Of a stretch of 64,000 bases of DNA, positions 1 to 8,309 are shown in pieces. The position numbers and the translations under genes are program-made. The stretch is from Candidatus Delongbacteria bacterium. GTDB lineage: Bacteria; CAIWAD01. The notes beneath the pieces are model-generated. The model saw only the letters and a list, made by a program, of their open reading frames with translations. It did no database searches and had not been told where the DNA came from. How positions within the stretch are numbered: position 1 is the stretch's first letter; each line of letters begins with the position of its first letter. The stretch covers positions 1-64,000 of the forward strand of contig JBAYTZ010000014.1 of NCBI GenBank assembly GCA_041675285.1, written 5' to 3'.

Positions 1-438
1 CGCCTGATTCTCGGCGCAGCTGCCGCCGGTGGCGCGCAGGGTCAGCACCGCGCGCTCCTCTTCCTGCAGGCGCGTCACCAGGGCCGGGGGCAGCTCGCCG
101 TCCAGCAGGCCTTGCGCGGACCAGCCGACCACCGGGCGCAGGGCGTCGTCGCCCGAGGCCAGGATCCAGCCGCCCTGATTCAGGCTGACCAGATAGAAGA
201 CCGGCTCGGCGGCGTCCCAGGCCAGCGCGTGGACGCTGCTGATCTGGGCATCCTGGAAGCCCGCGCTCCGGGCGGCCCAGGCCGCGGCCATGGCGCTCAC
301 CTGCGTCGGGCCCAGCGGGGCGGCCCACGCCGGGGTCAGAACCAGAGTCAGAGAAAACAGCGCGGACAAGGCCCGGATGATGGGACGGGTGGAAGACGAT
401 GGATCGAAGCGACCAGCGGCGGAAACGCGGTGGAACAT
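1..438 (-). CDS. Streptopain-family (C10) cysteine protease, N-terminal part only
   Basis: Only the first 146 codons lie in the window; the gene runs off the left edge. The N-terminus (MFHRVSAAGRF) leads into a hydrophobic stretch ending LVLTPAWA, a signal peptide with an AxA-type cleavage site, so the product should be exported. The following segment, with FYLVSLNQGGWILASGDD and RPVVGWSAQG, matches the inhibitory propeptide (Spi-like fold) of SpeB/C10 peptidases, which keeps the protease inactive until cleaved. The catalytic Cys/His domain would lie outside the window, so activity cannot be judged. The ATG at 436-438 was chosen because a GAAGGGAA-type ribosome site lies just upstream and the signal peptide starts there. 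A second, leaderless C10 protease lies at 49995-51416. Confidence 0.75.
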   Translation of the reverse strand, partial: MFHRVSAAGRFDPSSSTRPIIRALSALFSLTLVLTPAWAAPLGPTQVSAMAAAWAARSAGFQDAQISSVHALAWDAAEPVFYLVSLNQGGWILASGDDALRPVVGWSAQGLLDGELPPALVTRLQEEERAVLTLRATGGSCAENQA

Positions 439-919
439 TTTGAATTCCCTTCGTGGAATATTGAAATCTCGACGTGTGGGGGTTCAGTTTCAATGCGACC
501 ATAATGCAAATATGTTCAGAACAACGTCGGCGCGATAACCAGGGTCGGCAGTCATGCGGTTTGGATACGGCCCCAACGACGAGTGACTGAAATTGTGCTC
601 CCTCCAAGCAAGAATGCTCAGGGTCACTTTGCCAAAGGGACATAAAACGTCCCATCTCCCCAGCCAGAAGTTGGGGAGTCCGAATAATCCAGCGATCTCG
701 TTTCCCAGCGCTCGGATTTGCGCAACAGCTGGCGCAATCTGTGCCCCTGGTATCCTAATGACAACGCAGAACTTATGCCAGAATCGGCTGCCTTCCTGAA
801 CCAGTTTCAAAGCTGGGCTGCTGGGAAGCGATTTCGGGGCACAAAGCTGAGGGAGCTGCGGCCGGGCCGGTCGGGATCGAGGTGTGGAATGGGGGTCTGG
901 GAGGGCGATTCCGGCGGGA
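439..919. other. Intergenic region, visibly AT-richer than the flanks
   Basis: This 481-base gap upstream of the C10 protease gene is AT-richer than the genes around it. The ORFs crossing it show no recognisable protein. It probably holds the promoter of the protease gene and perhaps decayed sequence. I see no tRNA, no insertion-sequence ends and no clear terminator. Confidence 0.5.
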
Positions 920-1522
920 TCAGGCGCGCGGGTCGGTGAAGGATTTTCCGCTGCCCACGGCCCAGCTGATGATCAGGCCCGTGATGCCCCAGCCGAGCAG
1001 CAGGTCCGCCAGATTAGTGAGCGTCCAGGCTGGGCCGGCGTGCCACCAGTTCCAATCGGGTAGTTGGTTGAGCACGCCACCCGCCAGCACGGCTAGTTCC
1101 AGCACGCCCCAGCGTTTCCAGAAGGGCAGGGCGCGCAGCTGCCAGGCCACCAGGGTCAGCAGGGTGGCGCCCAGCAGATGGATCAGCAGGGTGTTGAGGA
1201 ACCAGGCGGGATGGGCGGGATCCTGGCCCGCGGCGCGCACGGCCAAAAAGGCCACGGGACCCTGGCGGGAAGCGTCCAACTGGCCGTCCAGCCGGGCGAT
1301 CAGGGAGTCGTCGGGCAGGCCGGCGGGCTGGTGGTGGGGATTGGGCAGCAGATAGACGCCGGACGCTGGCGCCGCCTGTCTCAGAAAGGCCTGCGCCGCG
1401 GCCTCATCGGACAGCGGGAGCAAGGTGGCCTGATGCCAGGAGAGCACGCTCCAGGAGAAGGCAGTCCAAAGGAAGGCCGTCAGGCCGCCGATGAAGCCGC
1501 CGCGGAACAGCGCTCTCAGCAT
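920..1522 (-). CDS. Small integral membrane protein, unknown function
   Basis: The product is about 200 residues. It starts with a membrane segment (GGFIGGLTAFLWTAFSWSVL). A soluble, probably periplasmic stretch of about 75 residues follows, containing SGVYLLPNPHHQP. Two or three further hydrophobic segments end in GLIISWAVG. No enzyme motif is visible and I do not recognise the family. The open frame extends 28 codons upstream into a CACGAAG repeat element, but the ATG at 1520-1522 has a GAGGAG ribosome site about 8 bases ahead and begins a plausible membrane protein, so it is preferred. The gene lies downstream of the citryl-CoA lyase gene on the same strand, separated by the palindromic repeat. 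Confidence 0.65.
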   Translation of the reverse strand: MLRALFRGGFIGGLTAFLWTAFSWSVLSWHQATLLPLSDEAAAQAFLRQAAPASGVYLLPNPHHQPAGLPDDSLIARLDGQLDASRQGPVAFLAVRAAGQDPAHPAWFLNTLLIHLLGATLLTLVAWQLRALPFWKRWGVLELAVLAGGVLNQLPDWNWWHAGPAWTLTNLADLLLGWGITGLIISWAVGSGKSFTDPRA

Positions 1523-1540
1523 GGGGTCTCTCCTCGGGAA

Positions 1541-1693
1541 ACGGACACGAAGGGCACGAAGAGAAGAGAAGAACACGAAGATTCTGGTTGGGTGACGGGA
1601 TTCCATTCATGATCGGGTGAGGTCATGAGATCAGGAACTCCAAACCACGGCCTCTTCCCGCTCTTCGTGAATCTTCGTGGCCTTCGTGTCCTG
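1541..1693. repeat. Palindromic intergenic element made of CACGAAG iterations (copy 1)
   Basis: The left arm (about 1541-1580) carries spaced copies of CACGAAG. The right arm (about 1654-1693) carries spaced copies of the complement CTTCGTG, ending in CTTCGTGTCC. The arms can pair over roughly 35-40 bases around a 75-base centre. A second element of the same design lies at 2480-2610. The structure could act as a transcription attenuator or be a mobile palindromic repeat. It has no coding content. Confidence 0.75.
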
Positions 1694-1704
1694 CCTTGGC
1701 CGTG

Positions 1705-2460
1705 CTAGGGCAGCTCGCGATCCGCGGGACCGGCGTATTCGCCGCCCAGCGGCCCCAGCTTGCGCATGGGCTTCTGGGTGGTCCACTCCTCGAAGACGTG
1801 GGCCACCAGCCCGGGCACGCGGGCGATGAGGAAGAAGCCCTTGCCCAGCCGCCAATCGAAGCCCATCTCCGAGATGATGGCCGCGATGGCGCCGTCCACA
1901 TTGAGCGGCAGCTTGTGCGCTGATCCCTTCTCCAGCTCCTCCATCAGGGCCGCCGCCAAGCGGATGTGTGGACCCGTGAAGCCGCACTCGTCGGCCAGCG
2001 TGAACAGAGCGCTGGAACGCGGGTCGCGGGCGTGGATGCGGTGCCCGTAGCCCGGAATGCGCTTGCCCGCCGCCTTGAAGCGGGCCACCAGCGCCGGGGC
2101 GTCCTCGCCCTTGGCCACGGCCTCCTGGAGAATCTTCGCGCACTGCTCGATGGCGCCGCCGTGGCTGTCGCCGATGGTCAGCACGCCCGCGGCTACCGCG
2201 GCGTTCAGGCTGTTGCCGCCGCTCATCACCGTGCGGGCCGCCAAGTTGGAAGGCGGCGTGATGCCGTGGTCGATGGAGGAGACCAGCATGCCCTCCATCA
2301 TCCGCGCCTCGGCCGCGCTGGGCAGCTCGCCCTTGAGGATCAGGAAGACGGTCTGGGCGAAGGTCAGCTGGCGGATCATCGCGGTGATCTCGTAGCCGCG
2401 CACGCGCAACTCGCCGGCGGCCGTCTTGGTGATGGACGTGGTCCAAGTGGCCTCGCTCAC
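1705..2460 (-). CDS. Citryl-CoA lyase / short citrate synthase-family protein
   Basis: The product is 251 residues, matching the small single-domain citrate synthase relatives (citryl-CoA lyase; C-terminal domain of ATP-citrate lyase) rather than the 370-430 residues of citrate synthase. Family landmarks are RGYEITAMIRQLTFAQTVFLILKGELP near the N-terminus, SSIDHGITPPSNLAAR (catalytic His region), GDSHGGAIEQ, and RIPGYGHRIHARDPR. These enzymes cleave citryl-CoA to acetyl-CoA and oxaloacetate, for example in two-step reverse-TCA citrate cleavage. No citryl-CoA synthetase is in the window, so the pathway is unproven. The start is GTG with an AAGGAA ribosome site. The gene is flanked on both sides by CACGAAG palindromes. 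Confidence 0.8.
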   Translation of the reverse strand: MSEATWTTSITKTAAGELRVRGYEITAMIRQLTFAQTVFLILKGELPSAAEARMMEGMLVSSIDHGITPPSNLAARTVMSGGNSLNAAVAAGVLTIGDSHGGAIEQCAKILQEAVAKGEDAPALVARFKAAGKRIPGYGHRIHARDPRSSALFTLADECGFTGPHIRLAAALMEELEKGSAHKLPLNVDGAIAAIISEMGFDWRLGKGFFLIARVPGLVAHVFEEWTTQKPMRKLGPLGGEYAGPADRELP

Positions 2461-2479
2461 GGGCTATTCCTTTGTTAGA

Positions 2480-2610
2480 GGGACACGAAGGTCACGAAGA
2501 GCGGAGAAGGGCACGAAGCCGATGTGAGGGTCTGGAGTTCAGCGGCAGCTGGAGCCACTTCGAAATCCATCCTTCAGTCGCCTTCGTGCAGCTTCGTGTT
2601 CTTCGTGTCC
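2480..2610. repeat. Palindromic intergenic element made of CACGAAG iterations (copy 2)
   Basis: The left arm at 2480-2518 (GGACACGAAGGTCACGAAG and a third unit) is complementary to the right arm at 2580-2610 (three CTTCGTG units ending CTTCGTGTCC). The centre is about 60 bases and unrelated to copy 1. It fills the gap between the metB-like gene and the citryl-CoA lyase gene. Confidence 0.75.
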
Positions 2611-2619
2611 AATGCTACG

Positions 2620-3762
2620 TCAGTTCGCCAGCGCCAGGGCCTGGGCCAGGTCGTCCACCAGATCCTGGACGTCTTCGATGCCCACGCTAAGCCGCAGCAG
2701 GGCGTCCGTCAGACCGTAGGACTCGCGCTGAGCCCGGGGCACCGAGGCGTGGGTCATGCCCACCGGGTGGTTGACCAGGCTCTCCACGCCGCCCAGGGAC
2801 TCCGCCAGGCTGAAGATCTTCAACGCACGCGCGACGGTCCGGGCGGCCTCGTAGTTCTTCAACTCGAAGGAGAGCATGCCGCCGTAGCCCTGCATCTGGC
2901 GCTGGGCCAGGTCGTGCTGCGGGTGGGTGGGCAGGCCCGGATAGTGCACGGCGGTCACCGCCGGATGCTCCTCGAGGTAGTGGGCCACGCGCAGGGCGTT
3001 CTCGAAGTGGCGCTCCATGCGCACGCCCAGGGTCTTGGTGCTGCGTAGCAGCAGGAAGCACTCGAAGGGCCCGGGCACCGCCCCCGCACTCTTCTGCACG
3101 AAGGCCAGTTTGGTCTGCAGCTCATCGCTGTTGTGCATCAGCACGCCCATGATCATGTCGCTGTGTCCGCCCAGGTACTTGGTGCAGGAGTGCAGGACGA
3201 TGTCCGCACCCAGCGCCAGCGGCGACTGGAAATAGGGCGAGAGGAAGGTGTTGTCCACCACCAGCAGCACGCCCCGCTCCTTGCAGAGGGCGGCCAGGGC
3301 ACGGATGTCGCTCAGGCGCATCATGGGATTGGTGGGCGTCTCCACGAAGAGCAGGCGTGTGGCCGGCGTAAGGGCCGCGCGCACCTGATCCAGCTCCGCC
3401 GTGTCCACGAAGCGGCTGCGCAGGCCCCAGGGTTCCATCACCTGGGTGAGGAAGCGCCAGGTTCCGCCGTAGACGCCCGCGCTGCAGACCAGTTCGTCGC
3501 CCTGGCGCAGCAGGTGCATCAGGCCCTGCAGGGCGGCCAGGCCGGAGGAGAAAGCGTGCCCGTGGCGGGCGTTTTCCAGCGCGGCCAGATTGGCTTCCAG
3601 CGCGCTGCGGGTGGGATTGCCCGCGCGGGAGTAGTCGTAGCCCCGTGTGACACCGATGTCTTCCTGGACGAAGGTCGAGCTCTGGAAAATGGGTTGGCAG
3701 ATGGCGCCCGTCAACGGGTCGACCTGATTGCCGGCGTGGATGGCCCGGGTGTTGAAACGCAT
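2620..3762 (-). CDS. metB: Cystathionine gamma-synthase / gamma-lyase family PLP enzyme
   Basis: The product is 380 residues, normal for the Cys/Met-metabolism PLP family. N-terminal landmarks are FNTRAIHAGN, QPIFQSSTF and YDYSRAGNPTRSALE. The middle has VVDNTFLSPYFQSPLALGAD. The lysine that binds PLP lies in SCTKYLGGHSD. The C-terminal region has ESLVNHPVGMTHAS and RLSVGIEDVQDL. The reaction is transsulfuration: homoserine ester plus cysteine to cystathionine, or the reverse cleavage. Sequence alone does not separate metB from the lyase or methionine gamma-lyase. The ATG at 3760-3762 fits the conserved N-terminus and has AGGGGA upstream; a TTG overlapping the HAD stop codon is possible but less likely. 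Confidence 0.85.
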   Translation of the reverse strand: MRFNTRAIHAGNQVDPLTGAICQPIFQSSTFVQEDIGVTRGYDYSRAGNPTRSALEANLAALENARHGHAFSSGLAALQGLMHLLRQGDELVCSAGVYGGTWRFLTQVMEPWGLRSRFVDTAELDQVRAALTPATRLLFVETPTNPMMRLSDIRALAALCKERGVLLVVDNTFLSPYFQSPLALGADIVLHSCTKYLGGHSDMIMGVLMHNSDELQTKLAFVQKSAGAVPGPFECFLLLRSTKTLGVRMERHFENALRVAHYLEEHPAVTAVHYPGLPTHPQHDLAQRQMQGYGGMLSFELKNYEAARTVARALKIFSLAESLGGVESLVNHPVGMTHASVPRAQRESYGLTDALLRLSVGIEDVQDLVDDLAQALALAN

Positions 3763-3821
3763 GCGGTCCCCTGTCTTGGCGCGGTCGGGTGTGGGTCCAA
3801 CGCCAACCCGCCCGGGCCGGC

Positions 3822-4490
3822 TCAAGGACGGGCCGGAGACAGCCGCCAGTCGCGATTCCGCAGCTCCTCCGCCACCTGGTCAAAGGTAGTGAAGGACAGG
3901 AAGCTCCGCCCTTCGCTGCGCAGCTGTCCAGCCAGGCTGGAGCGGGCGAACACCAGCTCGGCCTCGCGGGCCGGGCAGAAATCCGTGGCACCGTCGCCCA
4001 CGTAGATCACGGGCCGGCCCTGCTGCTGGCGTTGGCGCAGATGCCAGGTCTTGCAATGGTTGCACTGGTTGCGGATGCGCGGCGAGTGGGCCGGCAGCAC
4101 GCGCCAGCGGCCGGGCTCCACGCGCAGATCGTTGGCGCGCACCTGGACCAGCGCGGCCAGCGGACCCAGCACGTGCCGGATGAGGGGCAGCAGTCCGCCG
4201 CTGAGAACCACCGGTTCCAGACCCTGACCGGCGGCCTCCCGCAGGAACTCGGCGCAGCCCGCGCGCAGGCGCGTGGCGCCGTCCAGCCAGGCCAGGGCCT
4301 CGGCCAGGGGCAGGTCCAGCAGATCCATCTCCGCCTGCAGTTTGACGTTCTCCGGCAGGCTGTCGTCGAATTCGATGGCCCGCCAGTCCCGGCCGTCGGG
4401 CAGGCGCCGTCCGAACTGGTCCAGCAGCTGGACCAGCGTGTCCTCCTCGGTCAGCGTGCCGTCGAAATCCAGGAAGAGCGCGGGGATCAT
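3822..4490 (-). CDS. HAD-superfamily phosphatase, MtnX-like
   Basis: The product is 222 residues with the HAD nucleophile motif FLDFDGTLTEEDT at the start, a motif II serine in VVLSGG, and the acidic motif IV VGDGATDFCPA. The insert NQCNHCKTW resembles the Cys-containing segment of MtnX-type phosphatases of the methionine salvage pathway. Its position directly before a cystathionine synthase-like gene fits sulfur metabolism, but no other salvage gene is nearby. The start ATG overlaps the stop codon of the S41 protease gene by four bases, indicating translational coupling. Related HAD members (phosphoserine phosphatase-like) cannot be excluded. Confidence 0.7.
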   Translation of the reverse strand: MIPALFLDFDGTLTEEDTLVQLLDQFGRRLPDGRDWRAIEFDDSLPENVKLQAEMDLLDLPLAEALAWLDGATRLRAGCAEFLREAAGQGLEPVVLSGGLLPLIRHVLGPLAALVQVRANDLRVEPGRWRVLPAHSPRIRNQCNHCKTWHLRQRQQQGRPVIYVGDGATDFCPAREAELVFARSSLAGQLRSEGRSFLSFTTFDQVAEELRNRDWRLSPARP

Positions 4491-6139
4491 GTGCCCTGCA
4501 GACCCAGCGCGCGCCGGTACTCGCCTTTGCCGGACAGCAGCTGCAGGGCCTGCTGGAAGACCTGGTCCTGCTTGAGCGCCTCGCGCGAGCGGGCCGCCTG
4601 GCCGGCGCGGTGGTCGATCAGCTCGAGATCCAGCAGCTGCGCCAGCTCATCCTCGTGGGCCTTGAACTGCTGGGGCAGATTGTCGCCCAGCGCGGCGCGC
4701 ATGGACTCCAGGGCCTTGGCGCCCTCGGGGCCCACGCGCTCCTCCTCGAGAATCTTCTTCAATTCGTCCAGCTGCACCGAGCCCCGGGGCTGGTACTTGA
4801 ACTCCTTCTCGTTCAGGTAGGCGCGGAAGTCCGCCAGCAGGCTGGTGCCGCTCGCGTCCGCGGGCAGGGCGCCGGCGGCGGAGCGGTCGTCCACGAAGTC
4901 CGCGAACTGGTTGGCGCGCCAGAGTTCCACCGCCAGCCAGCTCTGGCGCTCGGGCTTCACCTCCACGTCCGGCGTGATGCCGCGACCGCTGATCACGGGC
5001 CGGCCCTGCTCGGTGTGGAAGAGCGTGTCCGCCAGCGTGCTGTCCGCCACGTGGTCCAGCACCTCGTTCTTCTCGAAGTAGTCGATGCGCTGGATCAGGC
5101 GGCCCGAGGGCAGGTAGTAGCGCGCGGTGGTGAGCTTCATCTTGGCTTCCTCGTCCAGGTCCAGCACGCTCTGCACCAGACCCTTGCCGAAACTCTGCTG
5201 ACCCACGATCAGCGCGCGATCGTGGTCCTGCAGGCAGCCGGCCACGATCTCGCTGGCGCTGGCGCTGCCGCCGTCCACCAGCACCACCAGCTCACCCGTG
5301 AAGACCGGATCGCGCTCGGCGCGGATTTCCTTGATCAGCTCGTTGTTGCGGCCGCGGGTGACCACGATGGGCGTGCCCTTGGGCAGGAAGAGCTCGGAGA
5401 CCGCCGCCGCCTCGCGCAGCAGGCCGCCGGGATTGCCGCGCAGGTCCAGGACCAGGCGCTTGAGACCTTTGGCTTTCAGCTCCTCGATGGCCGTGGCCAG
5501 ATTCTCGCCGGCCAGCCCGGAGAAGCGCACCAGCCGCACGTAGCCCGTGCCCGTGGCGGGATCCACCAGCTCGGCCAGTTTCACGTCCTGGATGTTGATC
5601 AGCTCGCGGACCAGCGTGTAGTCCTTGACCTCCCGCGAGCCACTGCGCCGGATGCCCATGGTGACGGGGCTGCCGGGCGCGCCCTTGATCAGCCGCACCA
5701 CGTCGGAGAGCGGCTTGCCCGTCACGTCCACGCTGTCCACGCGCGTGATCTCGTCGCCGGGTTTCAGGCCGGCTTTCCAGGAGGGCGAGCCCTCGAAGGG
5801 ACTGATCACCGTGATGCGTTTCTCCGATCCGCGCAGGCCCACCTCCATCCCGATGCCGCCGTACTGGCCGCGGGACATGTCGTCCAGCTCCTGGGCGGCT
5901 TCTTCGATGAAGTAGTCCGAGTAAGGATCGAGCTCGTCCAGCAGGCCGCGGATGGCCGCATTCATGGCGGCCTCGGGGTTGATCTGGTCCACGTAGCGGA
6001 AGGCCAGGTTGCGATAAACCTCGCCGAAGCGGATCAGGTTGTCGTGCACGTCCTGCAGGTAGACTTCCCGGTCGGGCTGCTGGCCGGCGCCCATCAGGAA
6101 CAGGAGCAAGAGGGGGAGGAGGCGGATCATGCGCTTCAT
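4487..6139 (-). CDS. C-terminal processing protease, S41 family
   Basis: The product is 550 residues with a signal peptide (MKRMIRLLPLLLLFLMGAG), so it acts in the periplasm. A helical N-terminal region is followed by a PDZ domain (YGGIGMEVGLR, WKAGLKPGDEI, GKPLSDVVRLIKG). The protease core has LVLDLRGNPGGLL, the catalytic serine in DGGSASASEIVAG and the catalytic lysine in SFGKGLVQ. The C-terminal tail is long, as in bacterial Prc/CtpA proteins with an extra domain. Such proteases trim the C-termini of exported proteins. The gene overlaps tmk upstream and the HAD gene downstream by four bases each, so it sits inside the operon. Confidence 0.9.
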   Translation of the reverse strand: MKRMIRLLPLLLLFLMGAGQQPDREVYLQDVHDNLIRFGEVYRNLAFRYVDQINPEAAMNAAIRGLLDELDPYSDYFIEEAAQELDDMSRGQYGGIGMEVGLRGSEKRITVISPFEGSPSWKAGLKPGDEITRVDSVDVTGKPLSDVVRLIKGAPGSPVTMGIRRSGSREVKDYTLVRELINIQDVKLAELVDPATGTGYVRLVRFSGLAGENLATAIEELKAKGLKRLVLDLRGNPGGLLREAAAVSELFLPKGTPIVVTRGRNNELIKEIRAERDPVFTGELVVLVDGGSASASEIVAGCLQDHDRALIVGQQSFGKGLVQSVLDLDEEAKMKLTTARYYLPSGRLIQRIDYFEKNEVLDHVADSTLADTLFHTEQGRPVISGRGITPDVEVKPERQSWLAVELWRANQFADFVDDRSAAGALPADASGTSLLADFRAYLNEKEFKYQPRGSVQLDELKKILEEERVGPEGAKALESMRAALGDNLPQQFKAHEDELAQLLDLELIDHRAGQAARSREALKQDQVFQQALQLLSGKGEYRRALGLQGT

Positions 6140-6765
6140 GAAGGGTCCCTTCTGCCTGGAAACAGGCGGAGCAGATCGGTTTCGATGCGCTGGAACACGT
6201 CAGCGGGCGAGCCGTCCGCGTCCACGCGCAGCACGCGCGCGGGCTCGTCCCGACAAATCGTCTGATACCCGGCGGCCACGCGCTGGAAGAACTCCAGCCC
6301 GGCGCGTTCCATCCGGTCCCGGCCGCCGGTGCGAGCCAGGGCGGCGGCGGCCGGCAGGTCCAGCCACCAGGTGCGCTCGGGCCAGGCCAGTTCGCGCACC
6401 AGCCCGTTGAGCGTGCGGACCGTCTCCAGGGGCAGGCGCCGGCCGTGGCCCTGGTAGGCCGTGGTGCTGTCGGCGAAGCGGTCCAGCAGCACGATCTGGC
6501 CTTCGACCAGCGCCGGCAGCACGCGCTCCTTCAGCAGCTGGATCCGCGCGGCGGTGTACAAGAGCAGTTCGGTCTCGCCGGCCATGGCCGTGTGCGCGGG
6601 ATCCAGCAGGAGGCCGCGCACAGCCTCCGAGATGCGCGAGCCACCGGGCTCCCGGAAGCAGGCCACGCGCCAGCCGCGCTCCAGCAGCCAGGCCTCCACG
6701 CGCCGGAGCTGGGTGCTCTTGCCGCAGCCATCCAGCCCCTCGAGGCTGAGCAGGCGTCCGTTCAC
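6136..6765 (-). CDS. tmk: Thymidylate kinase
   Basis: The product is 209 residues, the usual length. The P-loop is LEGLDGCGKST at residues 8-18. The dTMP-binding DR motif is LLDRFADSTTAYQG, and FREPGGSRISE is the typical substrate-binding segment. The enzyme phosphorylates dTMP to dTDP in the cytoplasm. The start is GTG, overlapping the lgt stop codon as GTGA; the 3' end overlaps the S41 protease start by four bases. Confidence 0.95.
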   Translation of the reverse strand: MNGRLLSLEGLDGCGKSTQLRRVEAWLLERGWRVACFREPGGSRISEAVRGLLLDPAHTAMAGETELLLYTAARIQLLKERVLPALVEGQIVLLDRFADSTTAYQGHGRRLPLETVRTLNGLVRELAWPERTWWLDLPAAAALARTGGRDRMERAGLEFFQRVAAGYQTICRDEPARVLRVDADGSPADVFQRIETDLLRLFPGRRDPS

Positions 6766-7565
6766 GTGGCACTCCGGCCGGCCCGGGCCGCCAGGCTGCG
6801 ATAGAGGACCAAGCCCACCGCGAACATCCCCAGCGTGAGCAGCTGGCTGGTGGTGACCGACCAGGGGCCCAACTGGCCAAGGATCATCGAGGCCTCGTAG
6901 TCGCGCAGGAACTCCACGATGAAGCGGGCCGGCGAGTAGCAGATCAGGAACAGGGCGAAGATCTGGCCCGGGAAGCGCCGCGCGCGCGCCGCGAGCAGGA
7001 GGATCGTCATCAGCACGAGGTCCGCCGCGATCAGGTAGACCTGGGTGGGATGCACCGGTCCCAGGCTGTGCAGGTGGCTGTGCTCGGGATAGGTGAGGGC
7101 CCAGGGCAGGTCGCAGGACTTGCCGTAGCAGCAGCCGTTGAGCAGGCAGCCCACCCGGCCCAGCGCCATGCCCAGAGCCAGGCTGGGGGAGAGCAGGTCA
7201 ATGACGTCCAGCACGGAGTGGCCGCTCTTGCGCGTGTACCAGATGGCGACGGGGATGGCCGCCAGCACGCCGCCCAGCAGCACCAGACCGGCGATGCCGA
7301 AGTTGCCGTCGGGCTGGATGGGGTTGACGACGGACCACCAGTCGCCGCGGAATTCCTCCACATGGGTCAGGACGTAGAGCCCGCGCGCGCCCAGCATGGA
7401 GCCCAGCAGGATGGCCGTGGAGAGGTTCTCGACGAACTCCTTGGGGATGCCCCGGCTCCTGCCCCGGCGGACGGCCAGGAAAATGCCGGCCAGGAAGGCC
7501 AGCATCATCATCAACCCATAGGTGGACAGGCGGAAGTTGCCGAGCTGGAACAGGGTGGGATACAT
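6762..7565 (-). CDS. lgt: Prolipoprotein diacylglyceryl transferase
   Basis: The product is a 267-residue polytopic membrane protein. The Lgt signature ALGRVGCLLNGCCYGK lies near residue 145, with the conserved PARFIVEFLRDYE near residue 220. It attaches diacylglycerol from phosphatidylglycerol to the lipobox cysteine of prolipoproteins at the inner membrane. A candidate substrate, the lipobox protein at 26710-27600, is in this window. The ATG starts immediately after the rsmI stop codon. Confidence 0.95.
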   Translation of the reverse strand: MYPTLFQLGNFRLSTYGLMMMLAFLAGIFLAVRRGRSRGIPKEFVENLSTAILLGSMLGARGLYVLTHVEEFRGDWWSVVNPIQPDGNFGIAGLVLLGGVLAAIPVAIWYTRKSGHSVLDVIDLLSPSLALGMALGRVGCLLNGCCYGKSCDLPWALTYPEHSHLHSLGPVHPTQVYLIAADLVLMTILLLAARARRFPGQIFALFLICYSPARFIVEFLRDYEASMILGQLGPWSVTTSQLLTLGMFAVGLVLYRSLAARAGRSAT

Positions 7566-8309
7566 CTACTCCTCGTCCTCCGGGCTGTCGTCCTTGCCCC
7601 GCTTGTGGCGCCGGTCGCTGGCCCGGGCGCCCTCCAGCACCAGGACGAACTCGCCCCGCACGCCGGTTTCCGCGAAATGCCGCTGGACCTCCGCCACGTC
7701 GCCGCGCACGAACTCCTCGTGCAGCTTGCTGATCTCCCGTGCCACGCAGAGCCGGCGCCCGGGCACGCTCTCCGCCAGGGCGGCAAGCGTGTGCTCCAGC
7801 CGGTGCGGAGCCTCGAGGAAGACTGTCGTCTCCGGCGAGGCGGCCAGTTCCGCCAGCGCCGTCTGCCGGCCTTTCTTGCGCGGCAGGAAGCCCAGGAAAC
7901 GGAAGCGGTCCGTGGGCAGCCCGCTGGCGGCCAGGGCCGGCAGGATGCTGCTGGCGCCGGGCAGCGCGCTCACCGGGAAACCCTCGTCCAGCGCCGCGTT
8001 CACCAGCCGGTAGGCCGGATCGGAAATGCCCGGCATGCCGGCGTCGCTGATCAGGGCCACGGTTTCGCCCGCGCGCAAACGCGCCACCAGCCGCTGCCGT
8101 TCCCGCTCGGTGGAGAAGTCGTGGTAGGAGCTCATGGGCGTGGCGATGCCGAAGTGGTCCAGCAGGCGACGGGAGAGGCGCGTGTCCTCCGCGGCGATGT
8201 GCTGGGCCTCCTTCAATACCTCCACGGCACGCAGGGTCATGTCGCCCAGATTGCCGATGGGCGTGGGGACCAGGATCAGCCGGCCGCCCTCCGCGCGCGG
8301 GGCGCTCAC
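7566..8309 (-). CDS. rsmI: 16S rRNA (cytidine-1402 2'-O)-methyltransferase
   Basis: The product is 247 residues of the SAM-dependent tetrapyrrole methylase fold. Landmarks are LILVPTPIGNLGDMTLRA at the N-terminus, AEDTRLSRRLLDHFGI, ALISDAGMPGISDPAYRLV, the ALPGASSILPALAASGLP loop and FLGFLPRKKGRQ. RsmI modifies the 30S P-site region. The start is GTG overlapping the nadE stop codon (GTGA), consistent with coupled translation. Confidence 0.95.
   Translation of the reverse strand: MSAPRAEGGRLILVPTPIGNLGDMTLRAVEVLKEAQHIAAEDTRLSRRLLDHFGIATPMSSYHDFSTERERQRLVARLRAGETVALISDAGMPGISDPAYRLVNAALDEGFPVSALPGASSILPALAASGLPTDRFRFLGFLPRKKGRQTALAELAASPETTVFLEAPHRLEHTLAALAESVPGRRLCVAREISKLHEEFVRGDVAEVQRHFAETGVRGEFVLVLEGARASDRRHKRGKDDSPEDEE

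Noticed and set aside
490..810. Minus-strand 106-residue frame in the AT-richer gap near the left edge
   Set aside because: No ribosome site, no recognisable protein pattern, and overlapping frames on the other strand are equally open; treated as non-coding.
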